This document shows, one piece after another, positions 34,264 through 42,705 of a stretch of DNA of 64,000 bases. Under the pieces are notes generated by a model that saw only the letters and a program-made list of their open reading frames with translations, was not told the origin of the DNA and did no database searches. The first letter of the stretch is position 1, and every line of letters starts with the position of its first letter. The position numbers were made by a program, and so were the translations under genes. Origin of the DNA: Sphaerochaeta sp032144095 (GTDB lineage: Bacteria; Spirochaetota; Spirochaetia; Sphaerochaetales; Sphaerochaetaceae); the NCBI RefSeq assembly GCF_032144095.1, contig NZ_JAVSNJ010000008.1, positions 32,920 to 96,919 of the forward strand, read 5' to 3'.

Positions 34264-35330
34264 ACTGCTGTGTGAATTGTTTCAAAGACCGAGAGATACA
34301 GGCTGTAATCAAAAATATGCAATTGCAGGGCAACTGTGATATCTGTGCTTCCAAAGCTGTTTATATCCAACCGTTGGGTTCAGAGAGTACCTTACGAGAC
34401 AATTTTGATGTTCTTCTGGATGTATATACACCTGAAGACAACCTTCCAGAAGAATACCCTGAAATATTTCTTGATCATCTGGAAAATCATTTATGTTACG
34501 AATGGAGTATTTTCAATCTTACGCCAGAACAAGTAGTTCAATTCCTCATGGCCTTGTATCCAGGTTCCGATGATTCTAGAGCGCCTCTATTGGTCCATAA
34601 GGTTGGGATACTTGAAAAGGATGATGAATCATATCTACAAGAAAACTCAATTGTTGGGAACTCTTCTTGGGATGCCTTTGTTGAAGCTATCAAGTTCCAA
34701 AACAGATTTTTTTCTTACGGAATCAACAATAGTGTATTACAACCATTTTTGAACCTTGTAAAAAAGACCTATAAAAAGGGAACCATACTTTATAGGGCCC
34801 GAATAGCTCCTTCTGCAAATGGTTTTGCAATAGATAAAATGGGTGCACCTCCTAGGGATAAAGCCACATCAGGAAGGGCAAATTCAGAAGGAATCAGCTG
34901 TCTTTACCTTTCGGATTCAGAAGAAACAACACTACATGAAGCTAGAGTTGGAGAATATGACTTTGTTTCAATTGCCCAATTTGAGGCCATTGAAGATGTG
35001 GAAGTGGTCAATATCGCCCTTCTCTCGGAAATCAGCCCTTTTTGGGGTAGTGACATTACTCAACTTGCTGTAAATCTGTCGAATTTCAAACGACTTGGCA
35101 ATGAAGTCGCCAAACCAATGAGAAGGCATGACAGCCCTTTGGATTACCTGCCGACGCAATATCTTTGTGACTATATAAAAAGCCTTGGACATGCAGGGTT
35201 CGAATACCGAAGCGCAATGAATAAAGATGGTTCGAATGTTGCAATTTTTTATCCAGAAAAATTCAGATGCATACATGTTTCAGTGTTTGACATACAATCG
35301 CTTGAATACAAATATGACAAGCTCAGCTAA
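34260..35330 (+). CDS. RES-domain protein with N-terminal zinc ribbon, predicted NAD+-consuming toxin
   Basis: A 356-residue protein. Cys4, Cys7, Cys26 and Cys29 form a zinc-ribbon-like pair of CxxC motifs. A helical linker (about 46-170) resembles the HEPN/RES N-terminal region. Residues 175-345 are a RES domain: YRARI with Arg179, GRANSEGISCLYLSDSEETTLHEAR with Gly205-Arg206 and Glu227, PTQYLCDYIKSLGHAGFEYRS, and a final SNVAIF. Known RES toxins (ParT, MbcT) are NAD+ phosphorylases or ADP-ribosylators paired with an Xre-type antitoxin; none is present here. Third gene of the sce7726-sce7725-RES operon. Confidence 0.85.
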   Translation: MNCCVNCFKDREIQAVIKNMQLQGNCDICASKAVYIQPLGSESTLRDNFDVLLDVYTPEDNLPEEYPEIFLDHLENHLCYEWSIFNLTPEQVVQFLMALYPGSDDSRAPLLVHKVGILEKDDESYLQENSIVGNSSWDAFVEAIKFQNRFFSYGINNSVLQPFLNLVKKTYKKGTILYRARIAPSANGFAIDKMGAPPRDKATSGRANSEGISCLYLSDSEETTLHEARVGEYDFVSIAQFEAIEDVEVVNIALLSEISPFWGSDITQLAVNLSNFKRLGNEVAKPMRRHDSPLDYLPTQYLCDYIKSLGHAGFEYRSAMNKDGSNVAIFYPEKFRCIHVSVFDIQSLEYKYDKLS

Positions 35331-35422
35331 AAATACAAATTCAGTGTATCAAATAGCTCGAGAGTATTCAAAGTCCAAAAAAGATCAGGCACATTGCTGA
35401 TAAATGCTTGCTTGTCTGCATA

Positions 35423-35454
35423 AGACAAGAAAGGCCGCCTGTTTCCAGACGGCC
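35423..35454 (-). terminator. Terminator after malic enzyme
   Basis: A near-perfect hairpin (35433-35440 with 35447-35454, one mismatch) followed on the minus strand by TTTCTTGTCT. It also separates the malic enzyme gene from the convergent RES operon. Confidence 0.75.
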
Positions 35455-35476
35455 AAACATATAATCCTGACAAATC

Positions 35477-36772
35477 CTAGTTCCAGTACTTCTCCATCCG
35501 CTTTACCAAGGAAACCCTATAGGCTTCCCAGTCGGTGATGGGTTTTGCAGCAAGGCCCTCTTCGCATGCGGCCTTTGCAACAGCAACAGCCTCATACTCG
35601 ATTACCCTTGGGTCAAACGGCTTGGGAACGATGTATTCCCGTCCGAAGCTGAACTTCTTGCCACCGTAGGCCTTGGCTACAGAATCGGGGAACGGTTCCT
35701 TCGCCAGCTTGGCAAGTGCCTTGGCAGCTGCCATCTTCATGCCTTCGCTGATGATGGTTGCACGGACATCCAGGGCGCCACGGAAGATGAAGGGGAAGCC
35801 GAGCACGTTGTTGATCTGGTTGGGGTAGTCGCTTCTTCCCGTTGCCATGATGAGGTCGCTTCTGGTGGACATTGCCAACTCATAGTCGATCTCGGGGTTG
35901 GGATTGGCCATGGCAAAGACCACAGGGTCCCTGTCCATGGAAAGCAACATCTCAGGAGTTACACAGTCGGCCACAGAGAGGCCCATGAGGACGTCTGCAT
36001 TGACCAGGGCTTCGGCGAGGGTGCGTGCCTTGTTCTCGGTAGCAAACTCCTCTTTCTCCTTGGTCATGCCACTGGTCCTGCCCTTGTAGATGACACCCTT
36101 GCTGTCGCACATGATGATATGCTCATGCTTGGCCCCAGCAGCGACAAACATCTTGGCACACGAGATGCCAGCAGCCCCCGCTCCGTTGACCACGATCTTG
36201 ATGTCAGCCATCTTCTTGTTGACGATCTCACAGCAGTTCATCAGACCTGCGGTCGCAATGATCGCAGTACCGTGCTGGTCGTCATGGAAAATGGGGATAT
36301 TGCAGCTCTTGATAAGCTCCTGCTCGATCTTGAAACACTCAGGACCCTTGATGTCCTCAAGGTTTACGCCACCAAAGGTGGGGGTAAGGGCCTTGACGAT
36401 GGCAATGATCTTGTCCGGGTCTTTCTCATCCAGTTCGAGGTCAAATACATCGATGTCAGCAAATCTCTTGAACAGGACACCCTTGCCTTCCATTACCGGC
36501 TTGCTGGCAAGCGGCCCACGGTCTCCAAGACCGAGGATTGCTGTCCCGTTGGATATGACAGCTACCAGATTCCCCTTGGAGGTATACTTGTAGGCATCCT
36601 CAGGGTTCTCTTCAATGGCGAGTACCGGCTTTGCCACACCTGGGGTGTAGGCAAGGCCCAGGTCGTCAGCAGTCTGGCAGGGCTTGGAAGGGACTACCGA
36701 CACCTTGCCTGGGACTCCATCAAGGCAGTGGTATGCCAATGCCCTTCTTTTCAATTCATTCTGATCTTGCAT
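35477..36772 (-). CDS. Malic enzyme (oxaloacetate-decarboxylating malate dehydrogenase)
   Basis: A 431-residue short-form bacterial malic enzyme converting malate to pyruvate and CO2. YTPGVAKPVLAI, NGTAILGLGDRGPLASKPVMEGK with the catalytic residues, FHDDQHGTA for the metal, and the Rossmann GAGAAGISCAKMF are clear. NAD or NADP use is not decided here. It lacks the phosphotransacetylase tail of long MaeB forms. AAGGAG lies upstream; it follows the Ldh2-type gene and probably belongs to the DeoR-led operon. Confidence 0.93.
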   Translation of the reverse strand: MQDQNELKRRALAYHCLDGVPGKVSVVPSKPCQTADDLGLAYTPGVAKPVLAIEENPEDAYKYTSKGNLVAVISNGTAILGLGDRGPLASKPVMEGKGVLFKRFADIDVFDLELDEKDPDKIIAIVKALTPTFGGVNLEDIKGPECFKIEQELIKSCNIPIFHDDQHGTAIIATAGLMNCCEIVNKKMADIKIVVNGAGAAGISCAKMFVAAGAKHEHIIMCDSKGVIYKGRTSGMTKEKEEFATENKARTLAEALVNADVLMGLSVADCVTPEMLLSMDRDPVVFAMANPNPEIDYELAMSTRSDLIMATGRSDYPNQINNVLGFPFIFRGALDVRATIISEGMKMAAAKALAKLAKEPFPDSVAKAYGGKKFSFGREYIVPKPFDPRVIEYEAVAVAKAACEEGLAAKPITDWEAYRVSLVKRMEKYWN

Positions 36773-36808
36773 CTCAAGACTCTCCTTATCTCTCTAGCAT
36801 CGCTCTGC

Positions 36809-37951
36809 TTATTTCTTCTCAAAATCCCAGTGATAGTCCATCTTGAAACGGTCGCGCAGGGTGACCATGACCTTCTGCAGTGATGGGGGAACGGGACATC
36901 CATGCTCCTTACGGAACTGCCAGGCTAGATACTCCTTCTCACCGGCGGTAAAGATGTAGTCTTCACCAGGGGCCTTGTTGCTTGCCCTCAGTTCACGGCA
37001 GATGGTTCCTGCAATGCGCTTGAAGGTCGCAAGACCCATGAAGTGCTCAGGATCGATGGCAATGAAGAAGTGGCCAAGGGGATAGGGGATCGCCTTCTGG
37101 TTTTCGTCGAACCCGTTGAGGGCCTTCATCCAAGCGCCATCCTGCAAGGCAGCAGAGAGGATCTCAACCACAGTTGCATAGCCGAAGCCCTTGTAGCCGC
37201 CGGTCATCTCACCGATGCCCCCCAGTGGGGTAAGGGCTGCCTTGCCGGTGGTAAGGTCCTTGAGGACCTGCTGTGTATCGGTGCGGGTCTTACCCTCATT
37301 GTCGAGTACCCATCCTGGAGGAAGGTCTTTTCCTGCCCTTCCGTATACCTCGATCTTCCCTCTCTGGCTTACCGAGGTGGCGCAGTCTAGGACGAAGGGG
37401 AAAGCCTCATCGGTGGGGATGCCAAAGGTAAGGGGGTTGGTTCCCAGCATGTTCTCCACACCGAAGGTGGGGGCTATGGAGGGCCTGGCGTTGGTACCGG
37501 TTACCCCGATCATCCCAGCATGGGTGGCCATGGTTGCAAAGTAGCCTGCGATGCCGTAGTGGTTGGAGTTACGAGCCACAACCATGCCAATGCCATACTT
37601 CTTTGCCTTTGCAATGGCCATCTCCATGGCCTTGTGGCCTACCACATGACCCATGCCGTTGTTGCCATCGAGCACTGCAGTGGCTTCCTTGTCCTTGATG
37701 ACATCGATCTTGGTGACAGGGTTCATGATGCCCATATCGATGCGGTCGATATAGATCGGCTTCAGGCGCCCGATACCATGGCTGTCGATACCGCGCTTGT
37801 CACTCTCGATCAAGACATCACCGATGATCTTTGCATCGCTGGCTGGGACCCCTGCGTGTACAAGAGCCTCTTCCATGAACTTCTCCAGTTCAGGAAACTG
37901 TACCCAGGCACAATCTGCATAATGGTCGCCGTACTCATCCATAAATTTCAT
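36809..37951 (-). CDS. Malate/L-lactate dehydrogenase family (Ldh2) oxidoreductase
   Basis: A 380-residue NAD(P)-dependent dehydrogenase of the LDH2/MDH2 (ComC/YiaK) superfamily, unrelated to Rossmann LDH. GIDSHGIGRL with the catalytic His, NSNHYGIAGYFATMA, ARPSIAPTFG and GTNPLTFGIPT are typical. The substrate may be malate, lactate, ureidoglycolate or a 2-keto sugar acid; the adjacent malic enzyme favours a dicarboxylate route. AGGAGG stands five bases before the ATG. Confidence 0.88.
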   Translation of the reverse strand: MKFMDEYGDHYADCAWVQFPELEKFMEEALVHAGVPASDAKIIGDVLIESDKRGIDSHGIGRLKPIYIDRIDMGIMNPVTKIDVIKDKEATAVLDGNNGMGHVVGHKAMEMAIAKAKKYGIGMVVARNSNHYGIAGYFATMATHAGMIGVTGTNARPSIAPTFGVENMLGTNPLTFGIPTDEAFPFVLDCATSVSQRGKIEVYGRAGKDLPPGWVLDNEGKTRTDTQQVLKDLTTGKAALTPLGGIGEMTGGYKGFGYATVVEILSAALQDGAWMKALNGFDENQKAIPYPLGHFFIAIDPEHFMGLATFKRIAGTICRELRASNKAPGEDYIFTAGEKEYLAWQFRKEHGCPVPPSLQKVMVTLRDRFKMDYHWDFEKK

Positions 37952-37960
37952 ATGTTCCTC

Positions 37961-38746
37961 CTATTCTTCAATATCTGCTATTACTATCGAGAGCCCTTCC
38001 GGGGTCTCCATCTGTGCTATGAGCTGTCCACCCTTCTTGTCCGTTACCAGCACATCGACACGGTCGAGTGCGATGGTCTTGAAGTTCGATACCACCCCGA
38101 TCTTGTTGCTGGTTGCCACGACAATGACCTTGCCTACCGTGTGCTCTATCATCGCCCGGGTTGTCTCGGCCTCTTCCAGGATGGGGGTGGTAAGCCCTGC
38201 TGTGGGAGAGAATCCATCGACCCCGATGATGGCCTTGTTGGCATAGACCTCAGAGACCAGAAGCGAGGAGAGCGACCCCGAGACAGAGTGGGAACGGGGG
38301 CGGTATACGCCTCCGGCCAAGATGAGGCGGACATCCTCATACTCCTTGCAAAGCCAGGGGGCATCGATGTTGTTGGTGACTATGGTGAGTTTCTTGCCCA
38401 GGGAGGCAACACAACGGATGACCTCCAGCGTTGTCGACCCACTGTTGATGTAGAGGGTATCCCCTTCCTCGACCATCTCTGAAACTACCCTTCCTATGGC
38501 TGCCTTCTCGAGGGGGAACTCCGAGGCCTTCTGCAGGTAGTCGGGTTCAATGGGAAGGTTCCTGCGGACAGTCGCCCCTCCGTGGGTACGCTCGACCAGG
38601 CCTTTCTTTGCCAGTTGGTCCAAATCCCGCCTGATGGTCAGCTCGCTGACAGAAAGCTCTTCTGCAAGCTGGCCTACGTTGACTGTCCCCTCTTCCTCGA
38701 TCAGGGAGAGGATGTACTGGTGCCTGCCTGCTGGAATGGTTGACAT
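37961..38746 (-). CDS. DeoR-family transcriptional regulator
   Basis: A 261-residue repressor: N-terminal helix-turn-helix GTVNVGQLAEELSVSELTIRRDLDQLAKKGLVERTHGGA and a C-terminal phosphosugar-sensing domain with INSGSTTLEV, VTNNI, and the family's VDGFSPTAGLTT. The start MSTIPAGRHQY is set by GGAG six bases upstream; 18-residue longer readings are rejected. It is first in the run with the Ldh2 and malic enzyme genes and probably controls them and itself through the palindrome upstream. Confidence 0.9.
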   Translation of the reverse strand: MSTIPAGRHQYILSLIEEEGTVNVGQLAEELSVSELTIRRDLDQLAKKGLVERTHGGATVRRNLPIEPDYLQKASEFPLEKAAIGRVVSEMVEEGDTLYINSGSTTLEVIRCVASLGKKLTIVTNNIDAPWLCKEYEDVRLILAGGVYRPRSHSVSGSLSSLLVSEVYANKAIIGVDGFSPTAGLTTPILEEAETTRAMIEHTVGKVIVVATSNKIGVVSNFKTIALDRVDVLVTDKKGGQLIAQMETPEGLSIVIADIEE

Positions 38747-38758
38747 AGGATACTCCAT

Positions 38759-38821
38759 GAATGTTTTTGAACATTTCTTGCGTACAATCCCATGATACAA
38801 TCACAAACATTCAAGTGTCAA
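38759..38821 (-). promoter_or_regulatory. DeoR gene promoter with GAACATTT palindrome
   Basis: Minus-strand TTGACA (38816-38821), 18-base spacer, TATCAT (38792-38797). A palindrome, GAAATGTTC-AAA-AACATTC (38759-38777), sits just downstream, and another half site CAAACATTC lies in the spacer. This fits self-repression. Confidence 0.6.
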
Positions 38822-38855
38822 TGAAAATGCTCCTCTATCTGCAAGAAAGAGGAGC
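38822..38855 (-). terminator. Terminator after secreted protein gene
   Basis: A perfect 8-bp stem (38829-38836 with 38848-38855) followed by ATTTTCA on the minus strand. Confidence 0.65.
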
Positions 38856-38902
38856 AAAACATCATCTATATGGGAAGGCACTCTATATTCGGCAGATAGC
38901 CA

Positions 38903-39442
38903 CTACCATAGCCAGGGGATGGTGAAGGCAGGCCCGATGGAAAGGCCTACATAGAGGCTGACGTTGGTAGACTCTCCCCCACCTGAAAGGGGCAGATTCC
39001 CAAAGGCTCCAGTTATCAGGGCCAGGTCCAACTCTTCAGATCCTACCAGCCTGAACCGAGCTCCCAGGTCCAGTCCAACACCAAACTCCAGGCTTACAGA
39101 TGAGGGAGAACTGGTAGCCACAAAAGAGCAGGAAGGCCCTATGGCTGCATAGGCCAGGATTCCCTGGGTAAGGTCTACGGAAAATGCAGGGCCGAAAAAC
39201 ACGAACATGTTGGAAAAGGAAGAGGTATCTTCCAGGGAGAGGGAGAGCCCTGCCCTTGATTCGATCCCGATCCAGGAGCGCCCGGGAAAATCCATCCAGG
39301 AGAGGTCGATGCCCAAGGCATCGGAACTAGCAAACCGGTTATACCCGAGAGAAGCGTTCATCCAGCTGCCTGGGGCAACAGCGAACAGGGAACCGACAAC
39401 AAGCAAGAGCATGAGCAAGAGCAACAAGATTTTTCGACACAT
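38903..39442 (-). CDS. Secreted beta-rich protein, possible small outer-membrane barrel
   Basis: A 179-residue protein with a signal peptide (MCRKILLLLLMLLLVVGSLFA). The mature part is rich in Gly, Ser, aromatic and alternating hydrophobic residues and ends in aromatic PWLW, as outer-membrane barrels tend to do. It is a paralogue of the next gene: GPAFSVDLTQGILAYAAIGPSCSF and VGLDLGARFRLVGSEELDLALITGAFG align with its counterpart. GGAGGAG precedes the ATG by six bases. Function unknown. Confidence 0.75.
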   Translation of the reverse strand: MCRKILLLLLMLLLVVGSLFAVAPGSWMNASLGYNRFASSDALGIDLSWMDFPGRSWIGIESRAGLSLSLEDTSSFSNMFVFFGPAFSVDLTQGILAYAAIGPSCSFVATSSPSSVSLEFGVGLDLGARFRLVGSEELDLALITGAFGNLPLSGGGESTNVSLYVGLSIGPAFTIPWLW

Positions 39443-39660
39443 GAAAGACTCCTCCATTACTAGACATGTGTAACAATATCTTGAGTATTGGCGATTCGTC
39501 TTGGGAGGTCAACCATATTGTTTGTACAAAACCAAAATCATGAATCAAACAAGAAAAAGCACCCAACTATTTGTTATATAGCCAGATGCTTCACCAAGAG
39601 CCAAACATATGCCTGTGTTAGATTGTCACTTTATACGGGTATCTTTCCCTGTATTTTAGG

Positions 39661-40278
39661 TCAGTAGTAGTACATGATCGGGGAATAGATACCATAGCCC
39701 GGGAAATTCAAGGCCGAACCAAACGAGAAGCCGAAGTATCCTGACAGGTTTCCGGAAAAATCCTGCTGACGGCTGGAGTTGACCAGATGCAGCAGCGTGA
39801 TGTCCCCAAAGACCCCTGTCATGAGGGCCAGGTCCCACCGTTCACTTCCCGCTACCCTGAACCTGGCGCCTACATCGAAACCCACCCCAAGCTGCTGTTC
39901 GGTGAAACTGGTCGGCTGGTCGTAGCCCGACAAGTTGTATGAGGGCCCAATGGAAGCATACCCCAGGACCCCACCTGCCAGGACGGTGTTGAAGGCCGGT
40001 CCCATGAAGGCATGCATTGCGGTAAAGAGAGGGTCGGCATCGAGGGAGAATGCCATGCCCAGGTGTGTGGCTACCCCTACACTTGATCCACCGGGGAAGC
40101 CATACCAGGAGAAGTTGTACCCGATGGTATCGGTTGTTCCACTGCTGAGGGCCAGCTTGGAATTGTATGACCAATCATAGGTGATGGAGTTGTTGATCCA
40201 GCTTTCCGGGATATCGGCAAAGAGGGCATTACCTACGAGGAAAAGCACACATAACAGGGATATGATCTTTCTAGACAT
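39661..40278 (-). CDS. Secreted beta-rich protein, paralogue of the preceding gene
   Basis: A 205-residue protein with a signal peptide ending NALFA. It shares with its neighbour the blocks MGPAFNTVLAGGVLGYASIGPSYNL and VGFDVGARFRVAGSERWDLALMTGVFG. The C-terminus IMYYY is strongly aromatic. AAGGAG stands six bases upstream. About 220 bases, AT-rich and with no clear terminator, lie between the paralogues, so each may have its own promoter. Confidence 0.75.
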   Translation of the reverse strand: MSRKIISLLCVLFLVGNALFADIPESWINNSITYDWSYNSKLALSSGTTDTIGYNFSWYGFPGGSSVGVATHLGMAFSLDADPLFTAMHAFMGPAFNTVLAGGVLGYASIGPSYNLSGYDQPTSFTEQQLGVGFDVGARFRVAGSERWDLALMTGVFGDITLLHLVNSSRQQDFSGNLSGYFGFSFGSALNFPGYGIYSPIMYYY

Positions 40279-40361
40279 TGCCAGCTCCTTTGCGTATCAG
40301 TTAAGAATTATCTCTTGATTATCATTTAGAAAACTGGTATGGTCAACAGTGTCCAAATCAT

Positions 40362-40433
40362 GGTGCCATACCCAAGTGGTAAGGGAAAGGTCTGCAAAAC
40401 CTTGATTCATCGGTTCGAATCCGATTGGCACCT
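40362..40433 (+). tRNA. tRNA-Cys (GCA)
   Basis: A 72-base cloverleaf. The acceptor GGTGCCA pairs with TGGCACC, the anticodon stem AAGGT pairs with ACCTT around CTGCAAA (anticodon GCA), and the T arm is ATCGG-TTCGAAT-CCGAT. The discriminator base is T, as expected for tRNA-Cys. CCA is not encoded. Confidence 0.95.
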
Positions 40434-40438
40434 CTTAC

Positions 40439-40470
40439 AGCCGCTGAGAAATCAGCGGCTGTCCTATTGT
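40439..40470 (+). terminator. Hairpin after tRNA-Cys
   Basis: A perfect 9-bp stem (40439-40447 with 40452-40460), GAAA loop, and a T-containing but weak tail. Likely tRNA transcription end. Confidence 0.65.
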
Positions 40471-40619
40471 AGGGCCTTGAGATGTTGCACCTATCATGCA
40501 TTTGCCTTGCTTACCTTTCCCCTTGAGCCCAGCCTTTCTGGATATCGCAAAAGGACAGGGCGCAAAGGTGTGGTAAAAGTCATGCTGGATACCCTGTATG
40601 CCTACCATAGTACAAATCC

Positions 40620-41060
40620 CTATTCTGCTTTCCCTTGAAGGGTTTCCAGGAGAAGCCCAATATTTGAGCCTATGGATTTTTTCAAGCCCTCTACAGGGGT
40701 GGCATGCTCTATGGCCAGCTCAACCCTACCAAGAAACTGGGTTGAAAACTTGATCCTTGTCTTGCTGTAACTTCCTTTCAGCTTATCTTTGAGGTATACC
40801 TCTGTTTGGGTACGTTTGCCAATTTTTTGTGAGCAAGAATCATCTGATGATCGTATTCTGTCAGGTCGCTGTAGCGAAAGAGCAACCATACCTCAAAACA
40901 GGGGTTGGAAATTGCCAGGAAATACCCTGCTTCCACACACTTCTGCCGTAGCATATCATACTGATAATCCCTGAAACCATGCATGTCACAATCTACAATG
41001 ATATAAAGGGTATCGATGGAGCTACAATAGTGATCGGATTGTTCTATTGCCTGTTTAGCG
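40620..41060 (-). pseudogene. RloB-family remnant, truncated and frameshifted
   Basis: Two overlapping minus-strand frames together give the second half of an RloB-like protein. The first frame reads DTLYIIVDCDMHGFRDYQYD and AISNPCFEVWLLFRYSDLTEYD, the RloB signature; around 40800 the sense moves to another frame, continuing VYLKDKLKGSYSKTRIKF to SIGSNIGLLLETL. The N-terminal third is absent and no ATG or site stands upstream, so the gene is dead. Intact RloB proteins accompany RloA-type ATPases in phage defence. It lies 190 bases beyond tRNA-Cys. Confidence 0.75.
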
Positions 41061-41155
41061 AACCTGAAGGGGATTTGAGAACAAAAACTGGAGGGGTCTC
41101 CCCCTCCTGCACTACTTTACACTGGTCTGTTCTATCAACGGCCTTCCTGGTCTTT

Positions 41156-41869
41156 CTATCGTGTCTTACCCAGATATGCTACCTTGATCTCCTCATTCTC
41201 CAACAGGGCCTTGCCAGGGCCTGAGAGGGTGATGTTCCCAGTCTCCATGACATAGCCCTGGTGGGCTGTCTTGAGGGCAACGTTGGCGTTCTGCTCGATG
41301 AGCAGGACGGTAACCCCTTCCTCGTTGATCTTCCTGATGATGGAGAAGATGTCCTTCACCACCAGGGGAGCTAGGCCCAAGGAGGGCTCGTCCATCATGA
41401 TGACCTTGGGATTGGCCATGAGGGCGCGCCCCACTGCCAGCATCTGCTGTTCCCCTCCCGAGAGGGTCCCTGCCGATTGCCAGTGCCTTTCCAGCAGACG
41501 GGGAAAGAGCTCATAGACATGCTCCAGGGCCTGCTGTTCCCTCTTCCCGTCCTGGAGGTAGCCGCCGATCTTCAGGTTCTCAAGGACGGTCAGGTTGGGG
41601 AATACCCTCCTGCCTTCCGGAACCAGGACCAGGCCCATCTCCACGATCTTGCGGGTATCCATACCGTTGATCTTCACCCCATCGTAGAAGATGGTCCCAC
41701 TGGTAAGGGGAACAAGGCCCATGATGGAGCGCAAGGTGGTCGACTTACCGGCGCCATTGGCACCGATAAGGGTGACGATCTCGTGCTCCTGGACATCAAA
41801 GGAGATGCCATTGAGGGCAACGATACCGCCATAACAGACTTTCAGATCGCGTATTTCCAATAGACTCAT
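41156..41869 (-). CDS. livF: LivF, branched-chain amino-acid ABC transporter ATPase
   Basis: A 237-residue ABC ATPase with Walker A GANGAGKSTTLRSIMGLV, signature LSGGEQQMLAVGRALM and Walker B VIMMDEPSLGLAPLV. YGGIVALNGISFDV and the roughly 235-residue length fit LivF rather than LivG. Last gene of the operon; it overlaps livG by four bases. Confidence 0.94.
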   Translation of the reverse strand: MSLLEIRDLKVCYGGIVALNGISFDVQEHEIVTLIGANGAGKSTTLRSIMGLVPLTSGTIFYDGVKINGMDTRKIVEMGLVLVPEGRRVFPNLTVLENLKIGGYLQDGKREQQALEHVYELFPRLLERHWQSAGTLSGGEQQMLAVGRALMANPKVIMMDEPSLGLAPLVVKDIFSIIRKINEEGVTVLLIEQNANVALKTAHQGYVMETGNITLSGPGKALLENEEIKVAYLGKTR

Positions 41870-42705
41870 GCTTCTTCAACTCCCAAATATGCCCTGATGA
41901 CGGCAGGATCGTTCTGAACCTCTTTTGCGGTTCCCTGTGCAATGGTCTTGCCATAGTCGAGCACATAGATCTTGTCCGAGATGTCCATGACCAGGTTCAT
42001 ATGGTGCTCGATGAGGAATATGGTCAGCGAGAAGGACTCCTTGATCTCCTGTATGAAGAGAGCGAGTTCCTCCGTCTCCTTGGGGTTCATGCCGGCAGCA
42101 GGTTCGTCAAGCAGGAGGAGCTTGGGCCCTGTGGCCAGAGCCCTCGCTATCTCAAGCCTTCTCTGCTTGCCATAGGGAAGGGAGGAGGCCTTCTCGTCAC
42201 GGTGCTCGCCCAGCCCTACCGTAAGCAGCAGCCTGTCGGCCTCCTGGTTCATCAGCAGCTCTTCAGCCGCATTGAGCTTGAAGGTGGAAGTGAGCATCCC
42301 TGCCTTGATATGGCAGTGCTTGGCAATGAGGACATTCTCGAATACGGTCAGGTCCTTGAACAGGCGAATGTTCTGGAAGGTCCTTGCCATGCCCAGGCGG
42401 GTGATCTTGTCAGGTGTGTTGACGACCTGGTGCTCGTTCAATGTCTTGTAGGTCCCGTTGTAGATCTTCTTCATCTTGGATCGGGGGTAGTTCTCCCCGA
42501 TGACCTGGCCGTCGAAGATGACCCGGCCGTTGGTAGCCTGGTAGCCGCCGGTTATGACGTTGAAGGCTGTGGTCTTGCCGGCCCCGTTGGGCCCGATGAG
42601 GGCGGTGATCTTGCCTTCAGGAATCTCTATGTTGAGGTCATCGACTGCGACGACACCGCCAAACTGCATGGTTATATGTTCGGTCTTCAAAAGGATGGTA
42701 CTCAT
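41866..42705 (-). CDS. livG: LivG, branched-chain amino-acid ABC transporter ATPase
   Basis: A 279-residue ABC ATPase: Walker A GPNGAGKTTAFNVITGGY, the LivG-type insert after it, GMARTFQNIRLFKDLTVFENVL, signature SLPYGKQRRLEIARAL and Walker B LLLLDEPAAGMNPKE. Forms the heterodimeric motor with LivF. Overlaps livM by four bases. Confidence 0.95.
   Translation of the reverse strand: MSTILLKTEHITMQFGGVVAVDDLNIEIPEGKITALIGPNGAGKTTAFNVITGGYQATNGRVIFDGQVIGENYPRSKMKKIYNGTYKTLNEHQVVNTPDKITRLGMARTFQNIRLFKDLTVFENVLIAKHCHIKAGMLTSTFKLNAAEELLMNQEADRLLLTVGLGEHRDEKASSLPYGKQRRLEIARALATGPKLLLLDEPAAGMNPKETEELALFIQEIKESFSLTIFLIEHHMNLVMDISDKIYVLDYGKTIAQGTAKEVQNDPAVIRAYLGVEEA

Noticed and set aside
40339..40638. 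99-codon plus-strand frame
   Set aside because: It contains the tRNA-Cys gene and its hairpin, so it is not a protein gene.
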